Positions 1-8,190 are shown, counted from the stretch's first letter. The stretch: DNA of 64,000 bases from Amarolinea aalborgensis (GCF_900491745.1 NZ_UETR01000006.1:251013-315012), one strand, 5' to 3'. Made by a program: numbers and translations. The notes: generated by a model from the sequence alone, not told the origin.

Positions 1-462
1 GTCGCGATTAATACCTGTCCCACTCCCACACCCGGTGTTCCCGGTACTCCGGTGGTAAACGTGACTCCGCCTATCTGTACCAATAGTAACAGCACGTGGG
101 CATGGTCACCGGTATCAAACGCAGTATCGTATGATATTGAACGTCATACAGTAGGAACAGGAACAAACTGGGATTGGACAAGCATCCAGACAACTACCTC
201 TTTTACTTCAAGTTTTAATTCAGGCATGGCCACAGGCGGATACGGTGTCAGGGTTGCAGGGATAAATGCATCCGGACGTTATGGAAATACATCGAATTGG
301 GTGAATATTAATAGAGATATTTCTGCTCCCTCTACTCCTGTGGGGCTTAATCTTGTTTGTAACACCAATGGTTCAGTTTCGGCCTCATGGAGCCCTGCTA
401 CTGATGTTGGATGCGGTGGATTGCACAGCGGCTGGGCGGCCGGGATCATCTCCACGTCGTGA
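1..462 (+). CDS. 3' end of a secreted fibronectin-III-like protein (partial, probably truncated)
   Basis: The frame is open from the first base of the window, so the start lies upstream. The visible 153 residues look like extracellular beta-sandwich repeats: motifs such as WSPVSNAVSYDIER and a second module beginning SAPSTPVGLNL and ending SPATDVGCGGLHS resemble fibronectin-III-like repeats of secreted adhesins. After about position 418 the base composition turns sharply GC-rich and the protein ends within about 12 unrelated-looking residues, so I infer an old truncation. The TGA stop lies at the target duplication of the adjacent insertion sequence and would be present without it. Function beyond an extracellular role cannot be assigned. 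Confidence 0.55.
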   Translation, partial: VAINTCPTPTPGVPGTPVVNVTPPICTNSNSTWAWSPVSNAVSYDIERHTVGTGTNWDWTSIQTTTSFTSSFNSGMATGGYGVRVAGINASGRYGNTSNWVNINRDISAPSTPVGLNLVCNTNGSVSASWSPATDVGCGGLHSGWAAGIISTS

Positions 463-464
463 CG
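460..464. repeat. Target-site duplication TGACG, left copy
   Basis: TGACG directly precedes the left end of the IS21-type element and recurs at 3431-3435 directly after the right end. A 5-bp duplication is within the range known for the IS21 family. It fixes the element boundaries. Confidence 0.8.
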
Positions 465-470
465 TGTCAT

Positions 471-590
471 TTCGCGTGGTAAAGTTGCCACCTGTTCGCG
501 GGCATAGAGCGCCAGTGATTCGCGAGCATAGGGAGCCATGTGTTCGCAAGGATACGGAGCTATGCGTTCGCGAGCATATGGAGCCACCGA
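471..590 (+). repeat. Five 24-bp left-end repeats of the IS21 element
   Basis: Five head-to-tail 24-mers start at 471, 495, 519, 543 and 567, each opening with TTCGCG or TTCGCA; a sixth partial TTCGCGG follows at 591. Later units share the core CATANGGAGCCA. These are probably transposase (IstA) binding sites. The right end carries two matching units in reverse orientation. Confidence 0.8.
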
Positions 591-724
591 TTCGCGGCCA
601 ATGACGCCGGTCGTTCGCGTGATGCGGCGCCACTAAGGCGAATCGAGAACTTGGTTTCTCCTTCTGAGACGGTGATAATTCCTTCTGTTTGCAAGCAGCT
701 ATTGCGGAACAGAAAGGAATGACG

Positions 725-2272
725 ATGAGTGGAAGGAGAACGAACGTGTTAGATGTACGCGAAATCTTGCGTCGGCTGCGCGCTGGCGAAAGCGATCGTG
801 CCACGGCCAAGGCGCTATCAGTTGGCCGGCATACGGTCAAGAAATATCGCGAATGGGCCGATAAGGCGGGATTGTTGGCGGGAGATCTTCCCCCGACAGA
901 CGAGATACACGCTCTTTTACAATCAACCATGCCAGACACCGGAACCTCTACAGTGGCTTCGACCATTGTTCCCTTTCAGGAAGTCATTCGGGAATGGCGA
1001 ACACGGGGTTTGGAAATCCAAGTGATCTTCCAACGGCTGCAGGAACAGCACCAGTATCGTGGCACCTATTCGAGCGTCTGGCGCTTCGTGCGCCGTATGG
1101 AACCGGCGACGCCCGACGTGACGATCCGCATCGAAACGAAGCCAGGCGAAGAGGCCCAGGTCGACTTTGGCTATGCTGGGTTGATCCGCGACCCGCAAAG
1201 CGGGGAGATGCGCAAGGCCTGGGTGTTCGTCATGACGCTTTCTTGGAGCCGACACCAGTACGCCGAACTGGTCTTCGACCAGACCGTCGAGACCTGGCTG
1301 AAGCTGCACATCAATGCGTTTACCTACTTTGACGGCACGCCCCGCCGAGTCGTGTTGGACAATCTCAAGGCCGGGATTGTGCGAGCTTCTTTGGAAGATC
1401 CCGTCGTGCAGCGCAGCTACCGAGACCTTGCCGAACACTATGAGTTCCTGATTGCACCCAATCGGCCCCGGACGCCCCAGCATAAGGGCAAAGTGGAGAG
1501 CGGCGTTCACTACGTGAAGCGCAACTTCCTCGCCGGTCAAACCTTCACCGATCTGACCGAGGCCAATGTCAAGGCGCTGGCCTGGGTCGAGAAGATAGCC
1601 AGTCAACGGATTCATGGCACGACGAAAGCCAAACCGACGGACCGTTTCGAGGGGATCGAGAAGATGGCGTTGCAACCTCTACCTGCCACCCGCTACGATC
1701 TGGCGGTTTGGAAGCAAGTCCTGGTGCACCGCGACTGCTACGTCGTATTCGAAAAAGCCTACTATTCGGCGCCGTTTCGCTTGGTCGGCCAACAGGTCTG
1801 GGTGCGTGGCGGTCTGCAGTCCGTGCAGATCTTCAGCGAATACACCCTCGTGGCCACGCATCAACCGGCCAAGGCGCCAGGCGAACGGCTCACGAACCCG
1901 GACCATCTGCCGACTCACAAGGCCGCCGGTCTGCTCAACACCCGTGAAGCCTGCCAAAAACGCGCCGACGAGATCGGCATCCACACCGCCGATGTGGTCG
2001 CACGGCTGCTGGCCGAGCGTCCGCTTGACCGCTTGCGCATGGTGTGGCGCATCTTGCGCCTGGCCGAGGAGTTCGGCGCACCCCGGCTGGAACGAGCCTG
2101 TATGCGGGCGCTGCACTTCGAGGATTGCACGACTCGCACCATCCGCCAGATCCTGGAAAAGCGCCTGGACTTGGCTGCACTCCCCCCATTGGTTGTTGAA
2201 CTGACGCCGCGGCGCTTCGGTCGCTCGGCCCACGAGCTCTTGCCCGGCCTGGGAGACATGTCATGGAACTAA
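725..2272 (+). CDS. istA: IS21-family transposase IstA
   Basis: A 515-residue DDE recombinase that cuts and joins the element ends. The N-terminus holds a helix-turn-helix (about residues 12-45, ending SVGRHTVKKY). The integrase-like core has Asp147 (QVDFGYAG), Asp212 (VLDNLKAG) and Glu258 (HKGKVESG), the expected acidic triad. Upstream ATG (719) and TTG (689) codons are in frame, but AAAGGA at 713-718 sits six bases before the ATG at 725, so I prefer that start. It overlaps istB by 10 bp, which suggests translational coupling. Length and domain order are normal for the family. Confidence 0.93.
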   Translation: MSGRRTNVLDVREILRRLRAGESDRATAKALSVGRHTVKKYREWADKAGLLAGDLPPTDEIHALLQSTMPDTGTSTVASTIVPFQEVIREWRTRGLEIQVIFQRLQEQHQYRGTYSSVWRFVRRMEPATPDVTIRIETKPGEEAQVDFGYAGLIRDPQSGEMRKAWVFVMTLSWSRHQYAELVFDQTVETWLKLHINAFTYFDGTPRRVVLDNLKAGIVRASLEDPVVQRSYRDLAEHYEFLIAPNRPRTPQHKGKVESGVHYVKRNFLAGQTFTDLTEANVKALAWVEKIASQRIHGTTKAKPTDRFEGIEKMALQPLPATRYDLAVWKQVLVHRDCYVVFEKAYYSAPFRLVGQQVWVRGGLQSVQIFSEYTLVATHQPAKAPGERLTNPDHLPTHKAAGLLNTREACQKRADEIGIHTADVVARLLAERPLDRLRMVWRILRLAEEFGAPRLERACMRALHFEDCTTRTIRQILEKRLDLAALPPLVVELTPRRFGRSAHELLPGLGDMSWN

Positions 2273-3018
2273 CGCACCAACTCAATACCCATCTCAAGCG
2301 GTTACGGTTGTCAGGCATCCTTGACACGCTGGAACTGCGCAACCAGCAGGCCATCCAGGACAAGCTCTCCTACGTCGAATTCCTGAACCGGCTCATTCAG
2401 GACGAAGTGGAGCGGCGGACCCAGAAGCAGCTCCAGTTGCGACTGCGCCGCGCCGCATTCCATAGCGACAGGACGCTGGAGGCCTTTGACTTTGGCTTCA
2501 ACCCGACGATCAACCGTCAGCAGGTGCTTGACCTCGCCACCTGTGCCTACATCCAGCGACACCGCAACACCCTGATCTGTGGGCCGACCGGGGTAGGTAA
2601 AAGTCATCTGGCTCAAGCGTTGGGGCACGAAGCGTGTCGCCGCGGCCACGACGTTCTGTTCGTCAGCGCCCACAAGATGCTCGCTCATCTCAACGCCGGC
2701 CGCGCTGATGGAACCTACGACCGGCGTCTGCAGACCTATCTGCGGCCTGCGCTCTTGATTATCGACGATTTCGGCCTCAAGCCCATGCGTCCCCCAGCGC
2801 CGGAGGACATGTTTGACGTCATCCTCGAACGGTACGAACGGGGCTCGATCCTGATAACCAGCAATCGCGCACCGAGTGAATGGCCTGAGATCTTTCAAGA
2901 CCCTTTGATCGCCTCGGCCGCCCTCGATCGCCTCGTGGACAACGCCCAGATCATGATCATCACGGGCGCCAGCTATCGCGCACGTGACCGCCACTTCCTG
3001 GCGGCGCACAAGGAGTGA
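2263..3018 (+). CDS. istB: IS21-family helper ATPase IstB
   Basis: A 251-residue DnaC/DnaA-like AAA+ ATPase that assists IstA in target capture. Walker A GPTGVGKS is at residues 107-114 and Walker B LLIIDDFGL follows about 50 residues later. A sensor-like ITSNRAPSEW segment and an arginine-rich C-terminus are present. The ATG lies inside the last codons of istA. The gene appears complete. Confidence 0.94.
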   Translation: MELTHQLNTHLKRLRLSGILDTLELRNQQAIQDKLSYVEFLNRLIQDEVERRTQKQLQLRLRRAAFHSDRTLEAFDFGFNPTINRQQVLDLATCAYIQRHRNTLICGPTGVGKSHLAQALGHEACRRGHDVLFVSAHKMLAHLNAGRADGTYDRRLQTYLRPALLIIDDFGLKPMRPPAPEDMFDVILERYERGSILITSNRAPSEWPEIFQDPLIASAALDRLVDNAQIMIITGASYRARDRHFLAAHKE

Positions 3019-3376
3019 TACATGCTTTATTCAGCCAGGCCCAGGGCGCCGCCGGTGACACTGGTTCAGAGTGGCCCATCCAACTGGACACCTATCAGGC
3101 CAAAGATAACGAAAAGACGAGGTGGTCTGGTCGGCGACCTGACCCTCTCGCCTTCTCTGGGTGGGTAACTCCCATTTTAGGCAAGACAAGCACCATGTCA
3201 AGTCGAGCAGCTCACTTGATCGTCTGCGCCCGACACCGGGCGCACTCGTTAACAACGACTTTTAGATCACCATGAAACAACGCTCAAATTGAGCCGACAC
3301 CGGCACCCGGATTGCAGTTTCGGGACTGCCCAAGTCGATCTCTAACAACTGGAGAAACCAGGTATTCTCGACGCTC

Positions 3377-3424
3377 TCCCTGGCTCCATATGCCCGCGAA
3401 CGCGTGGCTCTCATACCCCGCGAG
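3377..3424 (-). repeat. Two 24-bp right-end repeats of the IS21 element
   Basis: Read on the minus strand, 3424-3401 begins CTCGCGGGGTATG and 3400-3377 begins TTCGCGGGCATATGGAGCCA. Both have the same period and core as the left-end units and start the same distance (6 bp) from the element tip. The copy number is asymmetric: five full units left, two right. Confidence 0.8.
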
Positions 3425-3430
3425 TTGACA

Positions 3431-3435
3431 TGACG
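3431..3435. repeat. Target-site duplication TGACG, right copy
   Basis: Right-hand copy of the 5-bp duplication created on insertion; it matches 460-464. Confidence 0.8.
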
Positions 3436-3446
3436 CGTAGCTCCCG

Positions 3447-3472
3447 GCGGCTTAAACAAACACCGCCGGAGA
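3447..3472. other. Small GC-rich inverted repeat
   Basis: CCGGCGG and CCGCCGG form a perfect 7-bp hairpin around a 12-base AT-rich loop, between the insertion sequence and the next gene. There is no T-run, so it is a weak terminator at best. Confidence 0.4.
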
Positions 3473-3492
3473 ATTAGTGAGGTCAGAAAAGC

Positions 3493-3867
3493 ATGAGAAC
3501 GATGAAGAATCTCGCCATTTACGAGCATCGCTCGCAGCCTTTGTTGTCTTGGCCGTTGTTTCTGCGCCGGATGCTTGGACACGGTCTCGTTGCGCTCTCG
3601 CTCCTGTTCGTGTCTCTGGCCGTCGGCGTTCTGGGCTATTACCTCACGGAAGGGCTTTCGTGGCTCGATGCGATCCTGAATGCGTCCATGATCCTCGGCG
3701 GGATGGGCCCGGTGAACGAGCTGCACACCGTGGGCGGTAAGCTGTTTGCCTCGGCTTATGCGCTTTTCGCCGGCATGGCCTTCCTGGCCATCGCCGGCAT
3801 CATGGTGGCGCCATTGGCCCATCGAATTCTGCACAGCCTACACCTGGAGTCGGTAAATCAGAGATAA
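3493..3867 (+). CDS. Small membrane protein with a pore-loop-like segment
   Basis: A 124-residue protein with two hydrophobic helices (about residues 30-52 and 85-110) that enclose a re-entrant-looking stretch with SMILGGMGPVNE. This two-helix-plus-loop plan is reminiscent of the pore module of two-pore potassium channels, but the canonical TVGYG filter is absent, so transport is only a guess. The ATG is preceded by a GAGG-type site at moderate distance. No operon partners are evident. Related conserved hypothetical proteins probably exist; I cannot name the family. Confidence 0.6.
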   Translation: MRTMKNLAIYEHRSQPLLSWPLFLRRMLGHGLVALSLLFVSLAVGVLGYYLTEGLSWLDAILNASMILGGMGPVNELHTVGGKLFASAYALFAGMAFLAIAGIMVAPLAHRILHSLHLESVNQR

Positions 3868-4164
3868 GCCAAGAGACAGACGTGAATCGGGTAAATGATA
3901 CGACGACTGACCGAAGCCAATTCCCATCTCGTGCAGAGTTGGCTTAACGTGAAGGGCAATTTGCCGTGGTAGCTTGTGAATTCCAGTCATGTGCGCTAGA
4001 ATACGCAGGGTAAGAGCCAAATGGAGGAATGTCTAATGACAGCCACAGTGACGATGGGACTGCCGGAGAGCATCTGATTCAGGCGCTTAGGCAGTTTCCG
4101 TCTGCGTGGACGCCAAGAACGGCTGCGCAGGATAGAGGACGCATTGACACAAATGAGGTGTGAA
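3868..4164. other. Intergenic region with a possible decayed small gene
   Basis: At 4035 an ATG after GGAGGAAT opens a 13-codon frame (MTATVTMGLPESI, then stop). A shift of one base would continue as an ordinary-looking LIQALRQFPSAW for about 30 residues to a stop near 4166. This looks like a frameshifted small antitoxin-like gene, but the evidence is thin. Nothing else was found in this stretch. Confidence 0.25.
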
Positions 4165-4545
4165 ATGACCACGCTCGAGCTCAAGGAGCCAACGCTCATC
4201 CGGCAGATCGAACAACTGGCGGCTGTAACTAAGCGGCCAGCGAGTAACGTTCTGGAAGCAGCTGTGCAATCCTATTTCGACTGGCTCGAACAAGAAGCAA
4301 TCCATGCCGAGACCGGCATTTTCCTGGCCCAACTTGATGAACTGCGCGGTCAATACCCAGGAGAACATGTGGCGATGATCGAGGGCCGCGTGGTGGATCA
4401 TGATCAAGACCTCGCACACCTGGAAGAACGAATTCGTCACCGCTATGGCTTCCTTCCCGTTCTGATTGCACCAGTGACAGGCAACACCCGATTGGAGTTA
4501 CAGTGGCGCGGTGGACGCCTTGACCGGGAAGGAGACACCCCGTGA
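4165..4545 (+). CDS. Ribbon-helix-helix-like/DUF5678-like small protein
   Basis: 126 residues from the ATG at 4165; TTG 4144 and ATG 4153 are alternative starts. Residues 1-45 resemble ribbon-helix-helix DNA-binding antitoxins (a short strand MTTLELKEP, then helices ending ASNVLEAAVQSYFDWLE). The segment YPGEHVAMIEGRVVDHDQDL resembles the DUF5678 module, which is often encoded beside aspartic-protease-like proteins. The stop overlaps the GTG start of the retropepsin-like gene by 4 bp, so the two are almost certainly co-translated. An antitoxin-like or regulatory role is inference only. Confidence 0.6.
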   Translation: MTTLELKEPTLIRQIEQLAAVTKRPASNVLEAAVQSYFDWLEQEAIHAETGIFLAQLDELRGQYPGEHVAMIEGRVVDHDQDLAHLEERIRHRYGFLPVLIAPVTGNTRLELQWRGGRLDREGDTP

Positions 4546-4949
4546 ACGATTTTCCATACGATACCAGCTATTCGCCCGCAATACCTGTGTGTGAAACAAC
4601 CTTGATCGTGACTTCTTCAGGACTAAGACTGACGCTATCAGCAATCATTGATACTGGGGCTGATGCCACGATCATTCCGGTTTCCCAATTGAGAAAAATC
4701 GGCGCCCGCCGCGCTCATGAAGCCCGTTTACGCAGCCAGTGGGGCGAACCACGACGGGTTTATCTCTACGTTGCGGACATGAAGATTGGCGACTTCGACC
4801 TCCCGTGTATCTATGTCGTGGGTGATGACCGAGGCAATGAGTGTGTTTTGGGACGCAATGTCATCAATCGCCTCAAGATGCTGTTGGATGGACCGCTGGG
4901 CAACACGCTGCTTCTCAATGATGCCTCCATGTTACCCAGAAGAAGCTAA
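4542..4949 (+). CDS. Retropepsin-like aspartic protease (clan AA)
   Basis: 135 residues starting at GTG within a GTGA overlap. The active-site motif IIDTGADATIIP (Asp37-Thr38-Gly39) is followed by strand-rich sequence and a C-terminal GRNVINRLKMLLDG, matching the single-domain retropepsin fold that dimerises to form one catalytic site. No signal peptide is visible, so it should act in the cytoplasm. The substrate is unknown; the coupled upstream protein is the obvious candidate partner. Confidence 0.8.
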   Translation: MNDFPYDTSYSPAIPVCETTLIVTSSGLRLTLSAIIDTGADATIIPVSQLRKIGARRAHEARLRSQWGEPRRVYLYVADMKIGDFDLPCIYVVGDDRGNECVLGRNVINRLKMLLDGPLGNTLLLNDASMLPRRS

Positions 4950-4959
4950 TCGGGAAACG

Positions 4960-7254
4960 TCAGTTCGGATCACGCACCCCTCTCACATAAGCCACCACGC
5001 TGCCCCATGACACGGTCTGCCCCAACAACTGCCGCTCGATCAGGGCGCGCACAAAGGCCAGCGCGTCGCCGTCGAGCTGCTGCGCCAGGCGCTGCAGATA
5101 GCTCGGCCGCCCGCCCTCCTCGTTTTCAGCAAACCAGCGCGCCAACAGCGCCGGGGTGATGCGCACTTCGCTCATTTCTGCCACCGTCTCCACGCTCACG
5201 TCGTGCAAACCGGCCGTCAGCGCCATGTGCCGCAGATCCTCCATGTGCCAGTTGACCATGGCATCGTCCGCATCCGTGTAGATGGCTTCTTCCGCGGTCT
5301 GCCAGGCCTGCGCCAGGTCTTCCGGCAGGCTGCTGCGGTCCACCAGCGCGTAGATGCGCTGCGTGGCCGCGGGCACCGTCTGCGCCAGCGCCAGGCGGCC
5401 GCCGGGCCGCAAGAGGCCGCGCAGGCTGCGCAACGCGGCGGCTTTGTCCGGCTGCGTGGTCAGCGCGCTGCGTCCCACGATCACGTCGAAGCGCGTGGCC
5501 GCGTCCACGGTCGCCACCAACGCTGGCAGCTCGCTCACAGCGCCAGTCAGGATCACCGGCCGCTCTACCTGGTCGAGTTGCGCCGCCATCTGCTGCAAGG
5601 CCTGGGCCTCACGCGCGGTTGAGACCAACGCCCACACGCCGCCGACCGGCGCACGGCGCACCGCCTCCCAGGTGAGCAGGCCATTGCCCGCGTTGAGATC
5701 CAACACCAGGCTGTGCCGTTCGATCCCCGCCAGCGCCATGACGCGCTCACGCAGCCGCGTCAACTGCTCGCCCAGGCTGCTCAGGGTGCGCTGCAGCCAC
5801 AGGTTGGACGCGGGCGGCCCCTGGTAAGGCCGATCCGCGCCCCAGGTGTCGCGCCCTGGCACCGGTGCGGCCTCCTCGCCCTCGAGCATGGCGGCCAACT
5901 GCGCCTCGCGGCGGCGCGCGACATCATCCCGAATCTGGCGCTCATAGCCCAGGTTGCCTGGCTGGTAGAAGACGCGGCCTTGCAGGCTGGCCGGCAGGTA
6001 CTGCTGCGCGACCCAGTGATCGCGGTAGGCGTGCGGGTAGAGGTAGCCCTTGCCGTGCCCCATGTCCTCCGCGTCGCGGCTGGCATCCTTGAGCTGATTC
6101 GGCACCTCGGCTTCCTGCTCCTTCTCCACCACGCCCAGCGCGTCGAAGAAAGCGAACGCGCTGTTGCTCTTCGGCGCAGTCGCCAGGTAGAGGCAGGCCA
6201 TCGCCAGGTGAAAGCGCCCCTCCGGCAGTCCCACATAATCGAACGCCTGCGCCGCGGCCACCACTACCTGCAAGGCGTGCGGATCGGCCAGGCCCACATC
6301 TTCGCCGGCAAAGATCAGCATGCGCCGGAAGATGAAGCGCGGGTCCTCGCCAGCATAGACCATCTTCGCCATCCAGTAGAGCGCAGCGTCCGCGTCTGAT
6401 CCGCGCAAGGACTTGATGAACGCGCTGATCGTGTCGAAATGCGCGTCGCCATCCTTGTCGTAGAGCACCGCACGGCGCTGAATGGACTCGGCGGCGACGT
6501 CGCGCGTGATGTGGATCTGCGGCTGGTTCGCGCTGTGCGCCGCTTCGGCGCCGGGCTGCGTGGTCTCCACAGCCAGTTCCAGCGCGTTGAGCACACTGCG
6601 CGCATCGCCGTTGGCTACGCTCACCAGGTGATCGAGCGCGTCCTCATCGAGCACGACCGGCAGCGCGCCGTAGCCGCGTTCGGGATCGGCCAGGGCCTGG
6701 CGCGCCACGGCGCGCAAGTCGTCCTCGCTCAGGCTGCGCAGCTGGAAGATGCGGCTGCGGCTGACCAGCGCCTTGTTGACCTCGAAATAGGGATTTTCAG
6801 TGGTCGCGCCGATCAGGATGACGGTGCCGTTCTCCACCCAGGGCAGGAGCGCGTCTTGTTGCGCCTTGTTGAAGCGGTGGACTTCATCCACAAAGAGGAT
6901 CGTCTTCTGGCCGTGCAGCCCGCGGCGCTCCTGCGCCACCGCCACGGCGTCGCGGATGTCCTTGACCCCGGCCAGCACGGCGTTGATGGCGATGAAATGG
7001 GCGGACGTGGTGTTGGCGATGATGCGCGCCAGGGTGGTCTTGCCGCTGCCGGGCGGCCCCCAGAAGATGACCGACGACAACTGGTCGGCTTGAATCGCGC
7101 GGCGCAGCAGACGGCCCGGCCCAACGATGTGTTCCTGGCCGATGAACTCGTCCAGCGTGCGCGGGCGCATGCGCGCGGCCAGCGGCGCCTCGTCAGCGGT
7201 CGCCTGCTGGCGGCGCAGATCGAACAGGGTGGTGCTGGTGGTTGATGCGGACAT
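4960..7254 (-). CDS. rarA: RarA/MgsA-type AAA+ ATPase fused to a methyltransferase-like domain
   Basis: 764 residues. Residues 1-430 match the RarA/MgsA/WRNIP1 replication-recombination ATPase: Walker A GPPGSGKTT (66-74), Walker B FVDEVHRF (121-128), sensor GATTENP, and the C-terminal HPHAYRDHWVAQQYLP-type block. RarA acts at stalled forks. Typical RarA ends near residue 440, but this protein continues for about 325 residues with a Rossmann motif LVLDLNAGNG (about 515-524) and LRPGGRLALA, like a class I SAM methyltransferase. The start at 7254 is preceded by AGAGG; a start 14 codons upstream is less likely. A promoter lies at 7302-7330. Confidence 0.88.
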   Translation of the reverse strand: MSASTTSTTLFDLRRQQATADEAPLAARMRPRTLDEFIGQEHIVGPGRLLRRAIQADQLSSVIFWGPPGSGKTTLARIIANTTSAHFIAINAVLAGVKDIRDAVAVAQERRGLHGQKTILFVDEVHRFNKAQQDALLPWVENGTVILIGATTENPYFEVNKALVSRSRIFQLRSLSEDDLRAVARQALADPERGYGALPVVLDEDALDHLVSVANGDARSVLNALELAVETTQPGAEAAHSANQPQIHITRDVAAESIQRRAVLYDKDGDAHFDTISAFIKSLRGSDADAALYWMAKMVYAGEDPRFIFRRMLIFAGEDVGLADPHALQVVVAAAQAFDYVGLPEGRFHLAMACLYLATAPKSNSAFAFFDALGVVEKEQEAEVPNQLKDASRDAEDMGHGKGYLYPHAYRDHWVAQQYLPASLQGRVFYQPGNLGYERQIRDDVARRREAQLAAMLEGEEAAPVPGRDTWGADRPYQGPPASNLWLQRTLSSLGEQLTRLRERVMALAGIERHSLVLDLNAGNGLLTWEAVRRAPVGGVWALVSTAREAQALQQMAAQLDQVERPVILTGAVSELPALVATVDAATRFDVIVGRSALTTQPDKAAALRSLRGLLRPGGRLALAQTVPAATQRIYALVDRSSLPEDLAQAWQTAEEAIYTDADDAMVNWHMEDLRHMALTAGLHDVSVETVAEMSEVRITPALLARWFAENEEGGRPSYLQRLAQQLDGDALAFVRALIERQLLGQTVSWGSVVAYVRGVRDPN

Positions 7255-7301
7255 GACAGCCTCTGGTCGAAATACAAACGAGATGCCAGGGGGCACGAGT
7301 C

Positions 7302-7330
7302 ATTGTAGCGCAAACCTGGCTGCGCGCCAA
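7302..7330 (-). promoter_or_regulatory. Promoter of the rarA fusion gene
   Basis: On the minus strand TTGGCG, a 17-bp spacer, then TACAAT, 48 bp upstream of the chosen start. Both boxes are near consensus. Confidence 0.6.
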
Positions 7331-7380
7331 GCGCCAACGCGGCGAGCGGAGCGCGGCGCGACGCGCCTTTTGGCTGAGAT

Positions 7381-7409
7381 TTGCGCCAAGCCTTCGTGCG
7401 TGATATGAT
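7381..7409 (+). promoter_or_regulatory. Promoter of the AbrB/Doc pair
   Basis: TTGCGC, 17-bp spacer, TATGAT, ending about 50 bp before the antitoxin start. It is arranged divergently to the rarA promoter. Confidence 0.6.
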
Positions 7410-7460
7410 GAACGTGCTTACAGCGTCTATACAGCAATCGTTCATAGTGAGGTGTTTGGC

Positions 7461-7703
7461 ATGATACGCAGGATTTTCAAAACCGGCAACAGCATCGTTG
7501 TGTCGCTGCCCAAGGAGTGGCTCGATGCCCTGCGCCTGACCGAAGGCGCCGAAGTGGACTTGCAGTTTGATCGGGCCAGGGGCCTGATCGAGCTTACCCC
7601 GACGCCGGTCGCATTCAACGGCGTTGACGAGCAGTTCGCTCAGCAGTTGAGCGACTTCATTACCCAGTATCGTCCTGCCTTGGAGGCGCTGGCCAAAGCG
7701 TGA
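7461..7703 (+). CDS. AbrB/MazE-type antitoxin
   Basis: 80 residues. The N-terminus MIRRIFKTGNSIVVSLPKEW is a swapped-hairpin AbrB/MazE DNA-binding fold; the C-terminal 35 residues are probably the toxin-binding tail. GAGGTG lies about nine bases before ATG 7461, so I prefer it over GTG 7452. The stop overlaps the GTG start of the Doc gene by four bases, the usual coupling of toxin-antitoxin operons. It probably represses its own promoter at 7381-7409. Confidence 0.82.
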   Translation: MIRRIFKTGNSIVVSLPKEWLDALRLTEGAEVDLQFDRARGLIELTPTPVAFNGVDEQFAQQLSDFITQYRPALEALAKA

Positions 7704-8092
7704 ACTATCTCACCGTGGAGCAGGTTCTTTTCATCCATATGCGATTGCTTGCCGAGACTGGCGGCAGCCCAGGCGTGCGCGACCTGGGTCTGCTGGCCTC
7801 CGCGGTCTCTCGCCCGCAGCCGACCTTTGGCGGCGAGGACCTGCACCCCGATCTGTTCCACAAGGCCGCGGCGCTGCTGGATTCGATCATCCGCAACTAC
7901 CCCTTTGTGGATGGCAACAAGCGCGTCGGCACCACGGCGACCGGCCTTTTCTTGCGCCGTAACGGATGGCGGCTGACGGCGGCCAACCACGAGTTAGAAG
8001 CCTTTACCCTCGCTGTGGCCCAGTCGGCCGTATCCTTTGCGCAAATCAGCGCCTGGTTACGTTTCCACACCGTTTCAATCGCCCAAGCCTGA
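7700..8092 (+). CDS. doc: Doc/Fic-family toxin with His-to-Tyr active-site change
   Basis: 130 residues, GTG start, coupled to the upstream antitoxin. Doc enzymes phosphorylate EF-Tu using a Fic core motif HxFx(D/N)(A/G)NKR. Here the motif reads NYPFVDGNKRVG, with Tyr67 (codon TAC at 7898-7900) where the catalytic His is expected. The equivalent laboratory change, H66Y in phage P1 Doc, is known to abolish toxicity. The remaining helices (LTVEQVLFIHMRLL, GVRDLGLLASAVSRP, HPDLFHKAAALLD) are intact, so the protein is probably folded but catalytically dead or altered. Confidence 0.85.
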   Translation: MNYLTVEQVLFIHMRLLAETGGSPGVRDLGLLASAVSRPQPTFGGEDLHPDLFHKAAALLDSIIRNYPFVDGNKRVGTTATGLFLRRNGWRLTAANHELEAFTLAVAQSAVSFAQISAWLRFHTVSIAQA

Positions 8093-8116
8093 GAAACCGG
8101 CGTCAATCGGCTTTGT

Positions 8117-8146
8117 TTGCGATCCCGCGCGGCGCTGTGTTACAAT
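8117..8146 (+). promoter_or_regulatory. Promoter of the amidase gene
   Basis: TTGCGA, 18-bp spacer, TACAAT, ending 44 bp before the amidase ATG. The same box pair and spacing occur at 61198-61227. Confidence 0.55.
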
Positions 8147-8190
8147 AGCCTGCCGCCCATGCGGCGCATTTCAGTTGCGGGAGACTGCGC

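Larger units (their letters stand above)
465..3430 (+). mobile_element. Complete IS21-family insertion sequence
   Basis: A 2,966-bp element bounded by inverted ends: TGTCATTTCGCG at the left, and CGAGTTGACA at the right, whose complement reads TGTCAACTCG. It is flanked by the 5-bp duplication TGACG. It carries istA and istB in the usual overlapping order and multiple 24-bp terminal repeats in opposite orientation at the two ends, a known IS21-family trait. Both reading frames are intact, so it may be active or recently arrived. The right 400 bp (3019-3430) hold no convincing gene, only terminal repeats. Confidence 0.9.

Noticed and set aside
1..464. Disruption of the fibronectin-like gene by the IS21 element
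   Set aside because: The stop codon lies in the target duplication, so the reading frame ended there before insertion; the composition change near 418 points to an older event.
471..590. 24-bp repeats resembling a CRISPR array
   Set aside because: The units abut without spacers, sit at the tip of an IS21 element, and recur inverted at its other end.
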